This document shows positions 19,367-27,934 of a DNA stretch of 64,000 nucleotides, piece after piece. The position numbers and the translations under genes are program-made. The number at the start of each line of letters is the position of its first letter. Within the stretch, counting starts at the first letter, position 1. Origin of the DNA: Amycolatopsis nivea. Its GTDB lineage: Bacteria; Actinomycetota; Actinomycetes; Mycobacteriales; Pseudonocardiaceae. The stretch lies in contig NZ_SDLT01000002.1 in the NCBI RefSeq assembly GCF_004522235.1, positions 124,001 through 188,000 on the forward strand, written 5' to 3'. Under the pieces are notes generated by a model. The model ran no database searches. It was not told the DNA's origin and saw nothing but the letters and a program-made list of their open reading frames with translations.

Positions 19367-20008
19367 ATGCGGATCGTCCATTTCGGACATTCCTGCGTAC
19401 TGCTCGAGACCGCCGCGGAGCGGATTCTGCTCGATCCTGGCACGTTCTCCACCGGCTTCGAGAACGAGCGCGAACTGTCCGCGGTGCTGATCACCCACCA
19501 GCACTTCGACCACCTCGACGTCGAACGGCTGCCCGGCCTGCTCAAGGCGAACCCGGGCGCGAAGCTGATCGTCGACCCGGGCTCGGCCGAAGCCATCGAG
19601 AAGCTGCACCTGGAGTTCGAGGTCGCCAAGCCCGGCGACGCGTTCGAGATCGGCGGCACCTCGGTGTCGGTCACCGGCGGCGAGCACGCGGTGATCCACG
19701 CCGACATCCCGGTGATCCCGAACATCGGCTACCTGGTCGACCACGGCGCGTTCTACCACCCGGGCGACTCGCTCTTCGTGCCCGAGCAGAAGGTCGACGT
19801 GCTCGGCCTGCCCACCGGGGCCCCGTGGCTGAAGGCCGGCGAAGCCGTGGACTTCCTGCGCGCGGTCGCGCCGCGCCGTTCGGTGCCGATCCACGAGGCG
19901 GTGCTGGCCAACGCGGCGGCGAACATGCACTACGGGCTGTTCCAGAACCTCGCCCCGGAAGGTACCGAGGTGAAGGCGCTGGAACGAGGCGTCGCGACGG
20001 AGGTCTAG
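19367..20008 (+). CDS. MBL-fold metal-dependent hydrolase (UlaG-like)
   Basis: 213 residues from ATG 19367, with AAGGAG 9 bases upstream. The metal-binding motif is THQHFDHLD (His44, His46, Asp48, His49); further ligands are GGEHAVIH and FYHPGDS. It begins RIVHFGHSCVLLET, typical of UlaG/L-ascorbate-6-phosphate lactonase-like hydrolases. Substrate unknown. It ends two bases from the convergent deacetylase-like gene. Confidence 0.88.
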   Translation: MRIVHFGHSCVLLETAAERILLDPGTFSTGFENERELSAVLITHQHFDHLDVERLPGLLKANPGAKLIVDPGSAEAIEKLHLEFEVAKPGDAFEIGGTSVSVTGGEHAVIHADIPVIPNIGYLVDHGAFYHPGDSLFVPEQKVDVLGLPTGAPWLKAGEAVDFLRAVAPRRSVPIHEAVLANAAANMHYGLFQNLAPEGTEVKALERGVATEV

Positions 20009-20010
20009 GG

Positions 20011-20709
20011 CTACGCGGGCGCGGTGTGGCGCAAGGAGCCGTAGGTGGTCCCGAAGGCCCGATTTTCGAGGGCCACGTCCACCGCGTCCAGCAACGCCTG
20101 CCGCAAGCCGGGGCGGCTGAGGTCAGCGGCGTCAATGCCAAGCCGCACGAGCCCGCCTCGGCGCGCGGCCCGCGCGGAGGCGAGTACGAGCGCGAAGCAG
20201 CGGACAGTCTCCGTACGGTGCGACTGACTCGTGAAGTCCTGCACCCGCGCGCGCCGGATTTCGCCGGTCACCAGGTCCCGTACGGCGTTCTGGTCAGCGC
20301 ACAGCGTGAAGCCGTGCTCCCGCAATGCCTGCACAGTGCCAGCCGACGCCAGCCAACGCGGCGGCGCGAAGCCGTCAACAGTCACGCCGGTCGCGTCGAG
20401 GGCGGCCTTCGCAGCGATGAGCCGAAGCCGCGCTTCGTGCGCGGGAAGCACGGCGAACTCGGCCTTACGCCCCAGGTGCACGGCGCGATGCGTCGGCGGG
20501 ATGCGGTGGTCGTAGCCGTTGAGCAACACCGAGTCACCCGCTGCGGCGCGCGTACGGACCCAGGCTGTCACGGGCCCGTCCTCGGTGCGCGCGACATGCA
20601 GGATCGACAGCGGAACATGCCGACGTTCGAGTTCGGCCGCCAGATGCGCACAACGGTGCAGCGTGCGCGTGGTGACCCCGGACAGCGAGACCAGCAGGCG
20701 AGCATCCAC
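20011..20709 (-). CDS. Polysaccharide deacetylase-like protein (DUF2334 type)
   Basis: 232 residues from GTG 20709, giving DARLLVSLSGVTTRTLHRCAH. It has NodB-like features: a central YDHRIPP segment, FAPPRWLAS, and the strand pattern of a TIM-like barrel with predicted catalytic acids. DUF2334 proteins are putative carbohydrate-ester hydrolases of unknown substrate. A longer start is possible (further GTGs upstream), but the added residues look unstructured. Convergent with the MBL hydrolase. Confidence 0.75.
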   Translation of the reverse strand: MDARLLVSLSGVTTRTLHRCAHLAAELERRHVPLSILHVARTEDGPVTAWVRTRAAAGDSVLLNGYDHRIPPTHRAVHLGRKAEFAVLPAHEARLRLIAAKAALDATGVTVDGFAPPRWLASAGTVQALREHGFTLCADQNAVRDLVTGEIRRARVQDFTSQSHRTETVRCFALVLASARAARRGGLVRLGIDAADLSRPGLRQALLDAVDVALENRAFGTTYGSLRHTAPA

Positions 20710-20798
20710 GCCACCATTGCGCCGCAGCCGTGTGGCGACCGCCTGACCGCTCCGTGAACTACGAGTGAGACTTACGCGGCGGACAGTCACCGCTGGGT

Positions 20799-21659
20799 TT
20801 ATGCAGCCTTGCGGCAGTGCCAGATGAGCATCGACGGCACGTCCTTCGCCGCCGCGGCCAACGCGTCCGGCACCAGGCCGTTCAACGACCACGGCCAGAG
20901 ATCCCACGGCCCACCACCAGGGACGTGGCGCGGTTCGGTTAGTGCGGGCGTCGGCTCCGCACAGCTCACCGGCGCGAGACCGGCCGCGAAGAATGCACGC
21001 AAGTAATCACCGACGCGATGATGACTCGTCAGCACCCGAGCCGGGTCGCCGTCGGCCGTACGCACGGACGGGATCGATCCGCGCTGGACCTGCTCGGGAT
21101 GTACGTCGGATAGGACGAGATGCCCACCCGGGGCGAGGACACGAGCGAACTCCGCGATCACTGGTGCCAGGTCCGGTACGTGCGACAGCGCGAGGCCGCA
21201 GAGCACGACGTCCTGCGAACCGTCATCGACCGGAAGTTCATGCAGGTCAGCAACGAAAGTCGAGTCGGCCTTGGCATGGCTGAGCATCTCCGGAGAACCG
21301 TCGACGGCGACCACGTGGTGACCGCGTTCGACCAACAGCCGGGTGAGCCGCCCAGTGCCGCAGGCAGCATCAAGCGCCCGACCCGGCGGGATGGCGTCAA
21401 GGACCGCCGCGACGTGGGGCTCGTCAGCGAACGCAGCGTTTTCGCCGGAGTCATACGCGGCCGCCCAGCGAGCGTAACCATCTCTAGGCGCGAGCTGGGT
21501 TACCTCGACGCCGTGGGCCAGGTCCTCGTCAGCCAGCAGCGCGCGAATCTCGGCCAGCCGCGCTTCGACAAACTCGCGATCGTGCTCGCCGGTGAACGCG
21601 CGGAGCAACGCCGCTCCTTCGATCCCGATGAGGTAAGCGAGAGGATGCTCGTAACTCAC
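20799..21659 (-). CDS. Class I SAM-dependent methyltransferase
   Basis: 286 residues from GTG 21659 (SYEHPLAYLIGIEG). The SAM loop is ALDAACGTGRLTRLL, the acidic residue is in VVAVDGSPEML, and FADLHELPVDDGSQDVVLCGLALSH and LAPGGHLVLSDVHPEQ complete a Methyltransf_11 fold. An earlier GTG at 21719 is only 3 bases from the divergent gene and has no ribosome site, so the shorter start is preferred. Substrate unknown. It lies 89 bases from the deacetylase-like gene on the same strand. Confidence 0.85.
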   Translation of the reverse strand: MSYEHPLAYLIGIEGAALLRAFTGEHDREFVEARLAEIRALLADEDLAHGVEVTQLAPRDGYARWAAAYDSGENAAFADEPHVAAVLDAIPPGRALDAACGTGRLTRLLVERGHHVVAVDGSPEMLSHAKADSTFVADLHELPVDDGSQDVVLCGLALSHVPDLAPVIAEFARVLAPGGHLVLSDVHPEQVQRGSIPSVRTADGDPARVLTSHHRVGDYLRAFFAAGLAPVSCAEPTPALTEPRHVPGGGPWDLWPWSLNGLVPDALAAAAKDVPSMLIWHCRKAA

Positions 21660-21722
21660 GCCTGCGGACGCTAACCGGGCAAATGCCGCAGTGCCACCGA
21701 TTTTCGCGTTAGCCTGCACGCC

Positions 21723-22106
21723 ATGGCCATGTGGCGACGAAGACTTGTGGTTCCAGCAACCCCCTGGAACGGCAGCGAATTACGCGCCGAACCAGGCACC
21801 CTCCCAGGAAAACCGCGGCCCGCAATCCTCCTGTCCGCAGGTTCCCTACAGGCCTCTGTCCTACCCGGGGAACTACGCGATTTCGGCCGCGGCCGCGTCG
21901 AAATCGTGGAGTCTTTAGGCCCCGGCCCACTGGCCTTCCTGTTCCGCGCTTCAGCGGCGGCACCGACATCCCTTGCCGAAGAACAGGTCCGCGACCTGCC
22001 GAAAGACGCCGTAGTACTAGCCCTCCCGAACACCCCGCCCGCCGCAGTACTGACCGGTGCCGAACGGGACAGCTTCCTCGACTGGGCTCAGCGACTCACG
22101 GATTGA
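21723..22106 (+). CDS. Small hypothetical protein
   Basis: 127 residues from ATG 21723 (alternative ATG 21729): AMWRRRLVVPATPWNGSEL and so on, ending SFLDWAQRLTD. No TM helix or known motif. The 3' end overlaps the convergent FMN reductase by 11 bases, and no clear ribosome site precedes either ATG. It is probably a real small gene but unsupported by homology I can recognise. Confidence 0.5.
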   Translation: MAMWRRRLVVPATPWNGSELRAEPGTLPGKPRPAILLSAGSLQASVLPGELRDFGRGRVEIVESLGPGPLAFLFRASAAAPTSLAEEQVRDLPKDAVVLALPNTPPAAVLTGAERDSFLDWAQRLTD

Positions 22107-22626
22107 CCGGTTTGGCCGCCTCCACGAGCCGCCGCACCGCGACCGCGACCCGCCCTCGCAGGTCGGGATCGATGAGGGATCCGTTCTCGACAGCTTGGCG
22201 GGGAATCGGAATCCGAGCACAAGCGTCGTCGACGATGCGAGTGCCCGCGTAGGTGAGGGTTTTGCGGAGAGAGTCATGCGCGTCCGCACCCCCAGTCGGC
22301 GCGGCGACCGAGGATGCGTTGATCCACGCGACGGGTTTGCCGTACATCTCCCCGCCGCCGATCGTCCAGTCGAGCAAATTCTTGAAGGAACCCGGCAGGC
22401 CACCGGCGTATTCCGGGGTGCAAAACAGGACACCGTCCGCCGCCCCGATCGCCTCCCGCAACGCGACAACCTCGCCAGGCAACGGATCCCGGTCAAAATC
22501 CGGATTGAAATGCGGCAGCCCAGCGAGCCCACCGTACACAGTGGACGCCGCAAACCCAGCCGCGGTAGCGATGACAGCCGCATTGACCGAACCGGCCCGC
22601 AGGCTGCCGCTGATGAGCAGAAGCAC
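22096..22626 (-). CDS. NAD(P)H-dependent FMN reductase (flavodoxin-like)
   Basis: 176 residues from GTG 22626, beginning LLLISGSLRAGSVNAAV, the phosphate-binding loop of the NADPH_dep_FMN_red family. The flavin-contact motif CTPEYAGGLPGSFKNLLDW is diagnostic, and YGKPVAWINAS follows. These enzymes reduce free FMN, quinones or azo compounds. It overlaps the convergent hypothetical gene by 11 bases. Confidence 0.88.
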   Translation of the reverse strand: MLLLISGSLRAGSVNAAVIATAAGFAASTVYGGLAGLPHFNPDFDRDPLPGEVVALREAIGAADGVLFCTPEYAGGLPGSFKNLLDWTIGGGEMYGKPVAWINASSVAAPTGGADAHDSLRKTLTYAGTRIVDDACARIPIPRQAVENGSLIDPDLRGRVAVAVRRLVEAAKPVNP

Positions 22627-23253
22627 AAGCCCAGTGTGCCAGGGCGTGGGTGCTCGCGGGGCTGGCTTTTTGGAACGTGCCTGACTTTCATCCACTGCTA
22701 CCGCGCGAACGCAATCACCACCCTGCTGCCTGGGCCCGCCTCCAGGGCGCGCCGAGCTTGGCGGTGAACGATTGATGGCGAATCGGGCCACCCTCGTGGA
22801 GCGCTAGCTCCGGAGTGGGCTGGAGCCGACGAATCTGCTTCGCACTGGCAGGGCTCGACGAGAGTCAGCCGAATGGGGCCTCCGCGCCGACCTGGAACTG
22901 GCTACGACCAGCCGGGGTCGGACTGGGCCGCTCGCAGGCAACCCGCCGACCTGTAACCGCAGCAGCCAGCCCGCACCGAACTGGCAACCCGCGGCAGAGC
23001 CCGCCCAGCACAGGCTCCGCGCCCGCCTCAAACGCGCCGCAAACCAACCTGCACCGGCAACCCGCCGAATGCCAGCCCGGCTCAGGCCCCGCCGCCCGCA
23101 AACGCGCGGCCAACCAACCCGCGCCAAAACCGGCGGACCGCCGAGAGCCAGCGCAGCTCAGGCTCCGCCCCATCTCCCAACCGGCAGCAATCGGCCTGGG
23201 CCGGGAAGCGGCTCGCCGAGGTCAGCAGCCAGCTGTCGCGTGGCCGGGCGTCC
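22627..23253. other. 627-base gene-free stretch, C-rich on the plus strand
   Basis: No frame has a convincing start, domain or codon pattern. The plus strand is strongly C- and A-enriched. From 22939 it holds a degenerate tandem repeat, listed separately. All apparent frames are Pro/Arg/Gly/Ala artefacts of base composition. Confidence 0.6.
22939..23205. repeat. Degenerate tandem repeat, about 73-76 bp unit, roughly 3.5 copies
   Basis: Units begin at about 22939 (partial), 22985, 23058 and 23134. Each starts with CAACCCGCCG or a close variant, passes through CAGC..AGGCTCCGC and ends near CAACC.GC.CCGG. The two full inner units are 73 and 76 bp and alignable along their length. Confidence 0.55.
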
Positions 23254-24090
23254 TCACTCCCACACCACCCCTCCTCGTTGTCCCTGTGCCAACCCGGCCG
23301 CCGCGGCTGCGGATCGGGTTGCCGGGTCCAGTGGGTTCGGGCCGATCGCCGCGACCGAGGCCTCGTCTGGTTCCAAGACCGCTACCTTCGCGCCTGCTGA
23401 GCGCAGGTCCGCCAGTACCTGGTCGAACGGCCGCTCCGTCGGGAACGGCTCCGCCGCGCCCATCGGGACGACCACTGTCACCTGGGCGAAACCTGTTGCA
23501 TAGTCGGCATTCGAGGCAGAGCGGACGCCACCGTCGACGTACCAGCCGCCGTTGATCGGTACTGCTGGCCAGATTCCGGGCACTGCGCAGCTTGCCGCCA
23601 CCGCGGCGACCAGCGAGACGCGGGACGAGCTGTCGAACACCGCGGGCTCACCGGTTTCCGCCTCCACCGCAACGATTTTCACCGCGCGCTCGGGCCACTC
23701 GTGGGACGGCAGGCGGGATTCGATCACCGCGCGGCGTCGCGGTTCCTGGACGGTTTCTGCGGCCAGCGCATACTTTCCCATCGCCCGGCGGGTTTCCGCC
23801 GCGGTGCCGCCGTCGGCCAGCACCGCGGCGAATTCCTCGCCGAACTTTTCCGGGTCGAACTCGGCCGCGATCTCCGCCGCTTGCAAGGCCGGATCGGTTT
23901 GCCGCGCGTACAACTGCGGCAGCGGCAATCCGCTGCCCAGCTGTGCCGCCACCGCCGCGCCTGCTGACGTGCCGATCAGCACGTCGGCATCGGTTACGTC
24001 CTGGCCCGCTTCCGCCAGCCCGGTCAGCAATCCGGTCGCCCACGCGATCCCGGCGACGCCACCGCCGCCCAACACCAAAGCTCGGCTCAT
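23254..24090 (-). CDS. Patatin-like phospholipase
   Basis: 278 residues from ATG 24090. It has all patatin catalytic elements: the oxyanion loop GGGGVAG (8-14), the nucleophile elbow GTSAG (Ser42) and the dyad aspartate in YVDGGVRSASNADYA. It is predicted to hydrolyse acyl esters of phospholipids, perhaps in the cytosol since there is no signal peptide. The XRE regulator is 30 bases upstream on the same strand. Confidence 0.9.
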   Translation of the reverse strand: MSRALVLGGGGVAGIAWATGLLTGLAEAGQDVTDADVLIGTSAGAAVAAQLGSGLPLPQLYARQTDPALQAAEIAAEFDPEKFGEEFAAVLADGGTAAETRRAMGKYALAAETVQEPRRRAVIESRLPSHEWPERAVKIVAVEAETGEPAVFDSSSRVSLVAAVAASCAVPGIWPAVPINGGWYVDGGVRSASNADYATGFAQVTVVVPMGAAEPFPTERPFDQVLADLRSAGAKVAVLEPDEASVAAIGPNPLDPATRSAAAAAGLAQGQRGGVVWE

Positions 24091-24120
24091 GCCACTCCTT
24101 TCACCGGCACCCACTCTGCC

Positions 24121-24942
24121 CTACGGCACCGACAATTTCCGCAGCGCCGACTCCAGCAGGGCGTCCGTCTCGGGTTTCGGCAGGGCCAGCTCCAGCAGCG
24201 TTTCCGCCACCTCGCGGTATTTCGCCACCCGCGCCGGACTCGAGCTGCTGGCGCTTTCCCGCAGCAACCGCTCGTGGACGATCGAGGGCAGGTCCGCGAA
24301 ATCGAAAATCGTGAACGCCCTGCCCAGATCGGGACGGCGGTCCGCCGGGACCACTCGCACCTCGGCCTTGCCTTCCGCCAACTGCTCGCGCAGATGCCAC
24401 AGCTGCTCCGCCATCGCGTCCGCGTCGCCGATCCTCTTGTGCAGCGCCCTTTCCCCCAGCACCAGCACACACCGCGCGCCCGAATCGAGCACCGCGCGCC
24501 GCGACAGTCTCTCGGCTACGCGCGCGTCCACTTCGTCCGCGACAACGCCCGCAGTGCTCGACAACAGCGCTCGTGCGTACCCGCTCGTCTGCAACAGCGG
24601 CGGCACCACTTCCGGCTCCCAGCCGAACACTGCCTCCGCCGTGCGTTCCCACTCCAGGTACGGCTCTTCTCCGCCGCCGTCTATCCAGTCCTGCTCTCGC
24701 GCTCCTCGCGCCATCTCCACTATTCGCCTGCGATCCGGCCCGATCACCCTGCAGTGCGCCAGTACCGCTCCGATGTCCTCCGGCTTCGGCAGCCGCAGTC
24801 CTCTTTCCCAGTTCGTCACGAAACCAGGCGTCATCCCCAGCAACCGGGCCAACTCTCTTACACCCAGTCTTCTTCTCTCCCGCGCCGCGCGTAACTCCAG
24901 GCCCAATGCCCTCGCGCGCGGTGTTGCGTACGGTGTGGTCAT
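24121..24942 (-). CDS. XRE-family regulator with DUF5753 (Scr1-type) domain
   Basis: 273 residues. The N-terminal helix-turn-helix spans about 14-65 (LGLELRAARERRRLGVRELARLLGMTPGFVTNWERG). The C-terminal DUF5753 domain has DWIDGGGEEPYLEWERTAEAVFGWEP and VPPLLQTSGYARALL. In Streptomyces-like genomes this type usually sits next to a small DUF397 protein, but none is visible here. The neighbour is a patatin on the same strand, so the regulator may control it. Confidence 0.92.
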   Translation of the reverse strand: MTTPYATPRARALGLELRAARERRRLGVRELARLLGMTPGFVTNWERGLRLPKPEDIGAVLAHCRVIGPDRRRIVEMARGAREQDWIDGGGEEPYLEWERTAEAVFGWEPEVVPPLLQTSGYARALLSSTAGVVADEVDARVAERLSRRAVLDSGARCVLVLGERALHKRIGDADAMAEQLWHLREQLAEGKAEVRVVPADRRPDLGRAFTIFDFADLPSIVHERLLRESASSSSPARVAKYREVAETLLELALPKPETDALLESALRKLSVP

Positions 24943-25013
24943 GGTTGCAGTGTGTCAGGGGGTGCCGACAGTTTTCGGGGTTCTCTCCCTGGGCCCTCTG
25001 CTGCTTCCTCGGC

Positions 25014-25895
25014 CTACAGCCAGTCCTCCAGCGACAACCCCGTCAGCCTCTCGTACGCCTCCACGTACCTTCCCCTCGTCGCCTCCACCACTTCACTCGG
25101 CAACGGCGGCGGCTGTACGTTCGACGCCCTCTCCCAACCCGACTCCGGCCCCGTCAGCCAATTGCGCACGTACTGCTTGTCGAACGACGGCTGCACCCTT
25201 CCCGGCTCGTACCCCTCCGCCGGCCAGTACCGCGACGAATCCGGCGTCAGCACTTCGTCCGCCAGCACCAGCGCGCCCGTCTCGTCCACTCCGAACTCGA
25301 ACTTCGTGTCCGCCAGCAGGATTCCGCGCTTCGCCGCCACTTCCGCGCCACGGCGGTACACGGCGAGCGTCGCTTCGCGTAGCTCCTCCGCGCGCTTCGC
25401 GCCGATAGTCGCGACCACTGCGTCGAACGAAACGTTCTCGTCGTGCTCGCCGAACGCCGCCTTCGTCGCGGGCGTGAAGATCGGCGACGGCAGCTTCGAT
25501 GCCTCCACGAGCCCTTCAGGCAGCTCTACGCCGCACACTGCGCCCGTACGCTGATAGTCCGAGTAGCCGGACCCCGTGAGGTACCCGCGCGCGACAGCTT
25601 CGACCGGAAGCATGTCGAGACGGCGTACGAGCAGCGCGCGCCCGCGTACCTCGGCGGGGATGCGCGGGTCGTCGTACGCGACAAGGTGGTTCGGGATCAG
25701 GTCCGACAGCTGCTCGAACCAGAACACGCTCATCGCCGTGAGCACGCGGCCCTTGTCGGGGATGGGCGTGTCCAGGATGAAGTCGTAAGCGGAGATGCGG
25801 TCCGAGGTGACCAGCAGCAGGTGGTCGTCCCCGACCGCGTACAGGTCCCGGACTTTTCCGGCGGCGATCTTCGGGTAATCGGCGAGCGTCGTCAC
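25014..25895 (-). CDS. purC: Phosphoribosylaminoimidazole-succinocarboxamide synthase (SAICAR synthase)
   Basis: 293 residues from GTG 25895. Catalyses ATP-dependent ligation of aspartate to CAIR. Motifs: [43 protein letters not shown] and [14 protein letters not shown], ending in the typical [18 protein letters not shown] tail. Divergent from the SAM hydrolase gene. Acts just upstream of PurB (31 kb). Confidence 0.97.
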   Translation of the reverse strand: MTTLADYPKIAAGKVRDLYAVGDDHLLLVTSDRISAYDFILDTPIPDKGRVLTAMSVFWFEQLSDLIPNHLVAYDDPRIPAEVRGRALLVRRLDMLPVEAVARGYLTGSGYSDYQRTGAVCGVELPEGLVEASKLPSPIFTPATKAAFGEHDENVSFDAVVATIGAKRAEELREATLAVYRRGAEVAAKRGILLADTKFEFGVDETGALVLADEVLTPDSSRYWPAEGYEPGRVQPSFDKQYVRNWLTGPESGWERASNVQPPPLPSEVVEATRGRYVEAYERLTGLSLEDWL

Positions 25896-25942
25896 TGCTG
25901 CACCCTAACCCGAGCACCGCTACAGCGAGGATGATGCAGGTC

Positions 25943-26737
25943 ATGGCCTACCGCTGGATTTCGTTCACCTCCGACTACGGGCTGCACGACGGCTTCGTGG
26001 CCGCCTGCCACGGGGTCATCGCGGGCATCGCGCCCGACGTACGCGTTCTCGACGTGACGCACCTCGTCCCGCCGCAGCAGGTGCGCTCAGGCGCGGCAGT
26101 GCTCGCGCAGACCGTGCCGTCGCTGCCTAAGGCCGTACACCTCGCTGTCGTCGACCCAGGCGTCGGCACTGAGCGCCGCGGCATCGTGGTGGTCGCGACG
26201 CACGGCATCCTCGTCGGCCCGGACAACGGTCTGCTTCTACCTGCCGCAGAGGCGCTAGGCGGCGTGTACGCGGCGTACGTGATCGACGTGCGCACGCCGA
26301 CGTCCGCGACCTTTCACGGCCGAGACATCTTCGCCCCTGTCGCGGCGAAGCTCGCTCTCGGTGCACACCCGGGTTCTTTCGGGCCCGCCATCCGCGACGT
26401 GGTGCGCCTGCCAGAGCCGCTGATCGCGGCGTTTCCGGGCAAGCTCGTGTCGGACGTGCTGACCGTCGACCACTTCGGCAACGTCCAGCTCGCCGCCGCC
26501 CCCGCCGACCTCGAACTAACCGGCTTGACCGGTGAGGTGACCGTGCACAGCGAGCACGTCGCGGTGTCCGCCACGATCGGCCGGACCTTCGCCGACGTGC
26601 CGCGCGGCGCGAACCTCGTCTACACCGACTCGGCGGGCAAGCTGGCCGTCGCGGTCAACGGCGGTTCGGCGGCTTCGGTGCTGCGGATCGGGCCGACCGA
26701 GGAATGCACCATCACCGCGTCGCCGACCGCCAGCTGA
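25943..26737 (+). CDS. SAM hydroxide adenosyltransferase / SAM hydrolase (DUF62 family)
   Basis: 264 residues from ATG 25943 (AYRWISFTSDYG); ATG 25931 adds four residues. Diagnostic motifs are TSDYGLHDGFVAACHGVI, VVDPGVGTERRGI, GPDNGLL, HGRDIFAP and VDHFGNVQL. The family includes fluorinase and chlorinase, but most members use hydroxide to split S-adenosylmethionine into adenosine and methionine. The halide-pocket insertion of fluorinases is not evident, so a hydrolase is likelier. The last 118 bases overlap the convergent MOSC gene. Confidence 0.88.
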   Translation: MAYRWISFTSDYGLHDGFVAACHGVIAGIAPDVRVLDVTHLVPPQQVRSGAAVLAQTVPSLPKAVHLAVVDPGVGTERRGIVVVATHGILVGPDNGLLLPAAEALGGVYAAYVIDVRTPTSATFHGRDIFAPVAAKLALGAHPGSFGPAIRDVVRLPEPLIAAFPGKLVSDVLTVDHFGNVQLAAAPADLELTGLTGEVTVHSEHVAVSATIGRTFADVPRGANLVYTDSAGKLAVAVNGGSAASVLRIGPTEECTITASPTAS

Positions 26738-27507
26738 CCGGGCCGGGTCACCGCCGCCTTCATGCCGAAGAGGACGCCGCCGTGCGGGTCGCGGTGGTAC
26801 GCCGCCAGCGAGCGGATCGGCTCCGGACCGGAGCGCTTGCCGGTTTCCTGATCGACCATCGGCACCGCGCAGCGCACGCACAGTTTCGCGTAGGCGAACT
26901 CGGCCCCGCCGGCTTCCATCCGGCGCACCGAATCCTCAGCGTGCGGTTCCGCCCAGCCGCGGATCACGAGGTTGGGCCGGAACCGGTCCATCGGCACCGG
27001 TTCGCCGCCGCGCTCGGCGATCCGTTCGTTCAGGTGGTCCAAAGAGGACTCGGAGATCACGAGGATCGCGTGCCCGTCGGCGAACCGCGCGGTGCCGGGA
27101 GTCTCACCGCTCGTGACGCGGTCATGCTCCGGGGTGACGCCGAGCAGCACGGACGGCTGACACACCACGGTGGAGATCCACTCCGCGGCGTCGGCACCCT
27201 GGTGGACGCCCTCGCCGGTCCAGTTGAAGGTGGACGCGGGGTGCCGTCGGCCGTCCTTCTGGACCTCGATGGTCAGGTCTTCGACGCCGGGCGCGGACAG
27301 GGCGAGGCGGGCGCCGCCGTCCAGGAGGCGCGGCCGGATGGCGGCCATGACGGGGAAGCGGCGCTGGCTGCGGAAGTCGCCGTCGGCCGCGGTGACGATG
27401 AACTCGCGGTCGTGCGCGAGACCGGCCGGGGTCACGTCGGCGGACTGGACGGTCGTGCCGGCACAGCCTTTGACCGGGTAATACGTGAGCCGCGAGATCG
27501 TCCCCAT
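26620..27507 (-). CDS. MOSC domain protein (YcbX/mARC-like molybdenum-cofactor enzyme)
   Basis: 295 residues from ATG 27507 (GTISRLTYYPVKGC). The N-terminal MOSC beta-barrel (about 1-110) is followed by MOSC proper with MDRFRPNLVIRGWAEPHAED and KLCVRCAVPMVDQETG, where the first or second Cys would ligate molybdenum. It ends LAVGDAVMV plus a tail of about 27 residues that exists only because the gene reads 118 bases into the convergent SAM-hydrolase gene. Family activity: reduction of N-hydroxylated compounds. Confidence 0.85.
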   Translation of the reverse strand: MGTISRLTYYPVKGCAGTTVQSADVTPAGLAHDREFIVTAADGDFRSQRRFPVMAAIRPRLLDGGARLALSAPGVEDLTIEVQKDGRRHPASTFNWTGEGVHQGADAAEWISTVVCQPSVLLGVTPEHDRVTSGETPGTARFADGHAILVISESSLDHLNERIAERGGEPVPMDRFRPNLVIRGWAEPHAEDSVRRMEAGGAEFAYAKLCVRCAVPMVDQETGKRSGPEPIRSLAAYHRDPHGGVLFGMKAAVTRPGQLAVGDAVMVHSSVGPIRSTEAAEPPLTATASLPAESV

Positions 27508-27585
27508 GGGGTTCACGGTACCTGGTGGTCAGGAGGGGATTGGGGCGCACGATCCCGCACGGACCGCCGCCGCGCCGGTACGCGG

Positions 27586-27934
27586 ATGTCGGCTGGCACC
27601 CTGCTCCGCGACGAAACCGGACGCGTCCTGCTCGTCGAGCCCGCTGCTGGTTCTCGACTACGCGCCGGACGACGGCCGGATGCCGGAAGGGCTCGCGTTC
27701 ATCTTCGACGGCGGGCGGATCTCCACCTCGGAAGCCGCCCGGCTGACCCTCACCGATCCGGAGATCCGGGCCGTCCATCTGCTGCCGATCGACCAGGCAG
27801 TGCAGCGAGTGGCACCGTCGCTGGCCCGGCGGCTCCAGGACTCCCGGGAAGCCACGCGGACCAGCGACAGCGTCTGCGAGGACGGCCGTCCCGTCACAAA
27901 ACCTGCGACAAGAACTGCTGCAACCGAGGACTAG
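27586..27934 (+). pseudogene. Nudix hydrolase with internal deletion removing the Nudix box
   Basis: ATG 27586 starts a normal Nudix N-terminus (SAGTLLRDETGRVLLVEP). At about 27645 the frame changes, and the C-terminal half of a Nudix domain follows directly (LLVLDYAPDDGRMPEGLAFIFDGG, then EIRAVHLLPIDQAVQRVAP) to the stop at 27934. The roughly 35-40 residues between these parts, including the catalytic GX5EX7REUXEEXGU helix, are missing. The product cannot be an active pyrophosphohydrolase. The 3' end overlaps the convergent ABC ATPase by 41 bases. Confidence 0.75.

Noticed and set aside
16600..20757. 4-kb plus-strand open frame across hydroxyacid oxidase, aldehyde dehydrogenase and MBL genes
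   Set aside because: It is the antisense shadow of well-supported genes; composition is Arg/Gly/Ala/His-rich and it has no domains.
22804..23173. Minus-strand Gly/Ala/Trp-rich frames over the degenerate repeat
   Set aside because: Repeat-driven artefacts with no start signal or conserved motif.
25943..26737. Fluorinase or chlorinase instead of SAM hydrolase
   Set aside because: The halogenase-specific insertion is not evident and no halometabolite genes are nearby; the hydrolase class is far more common.
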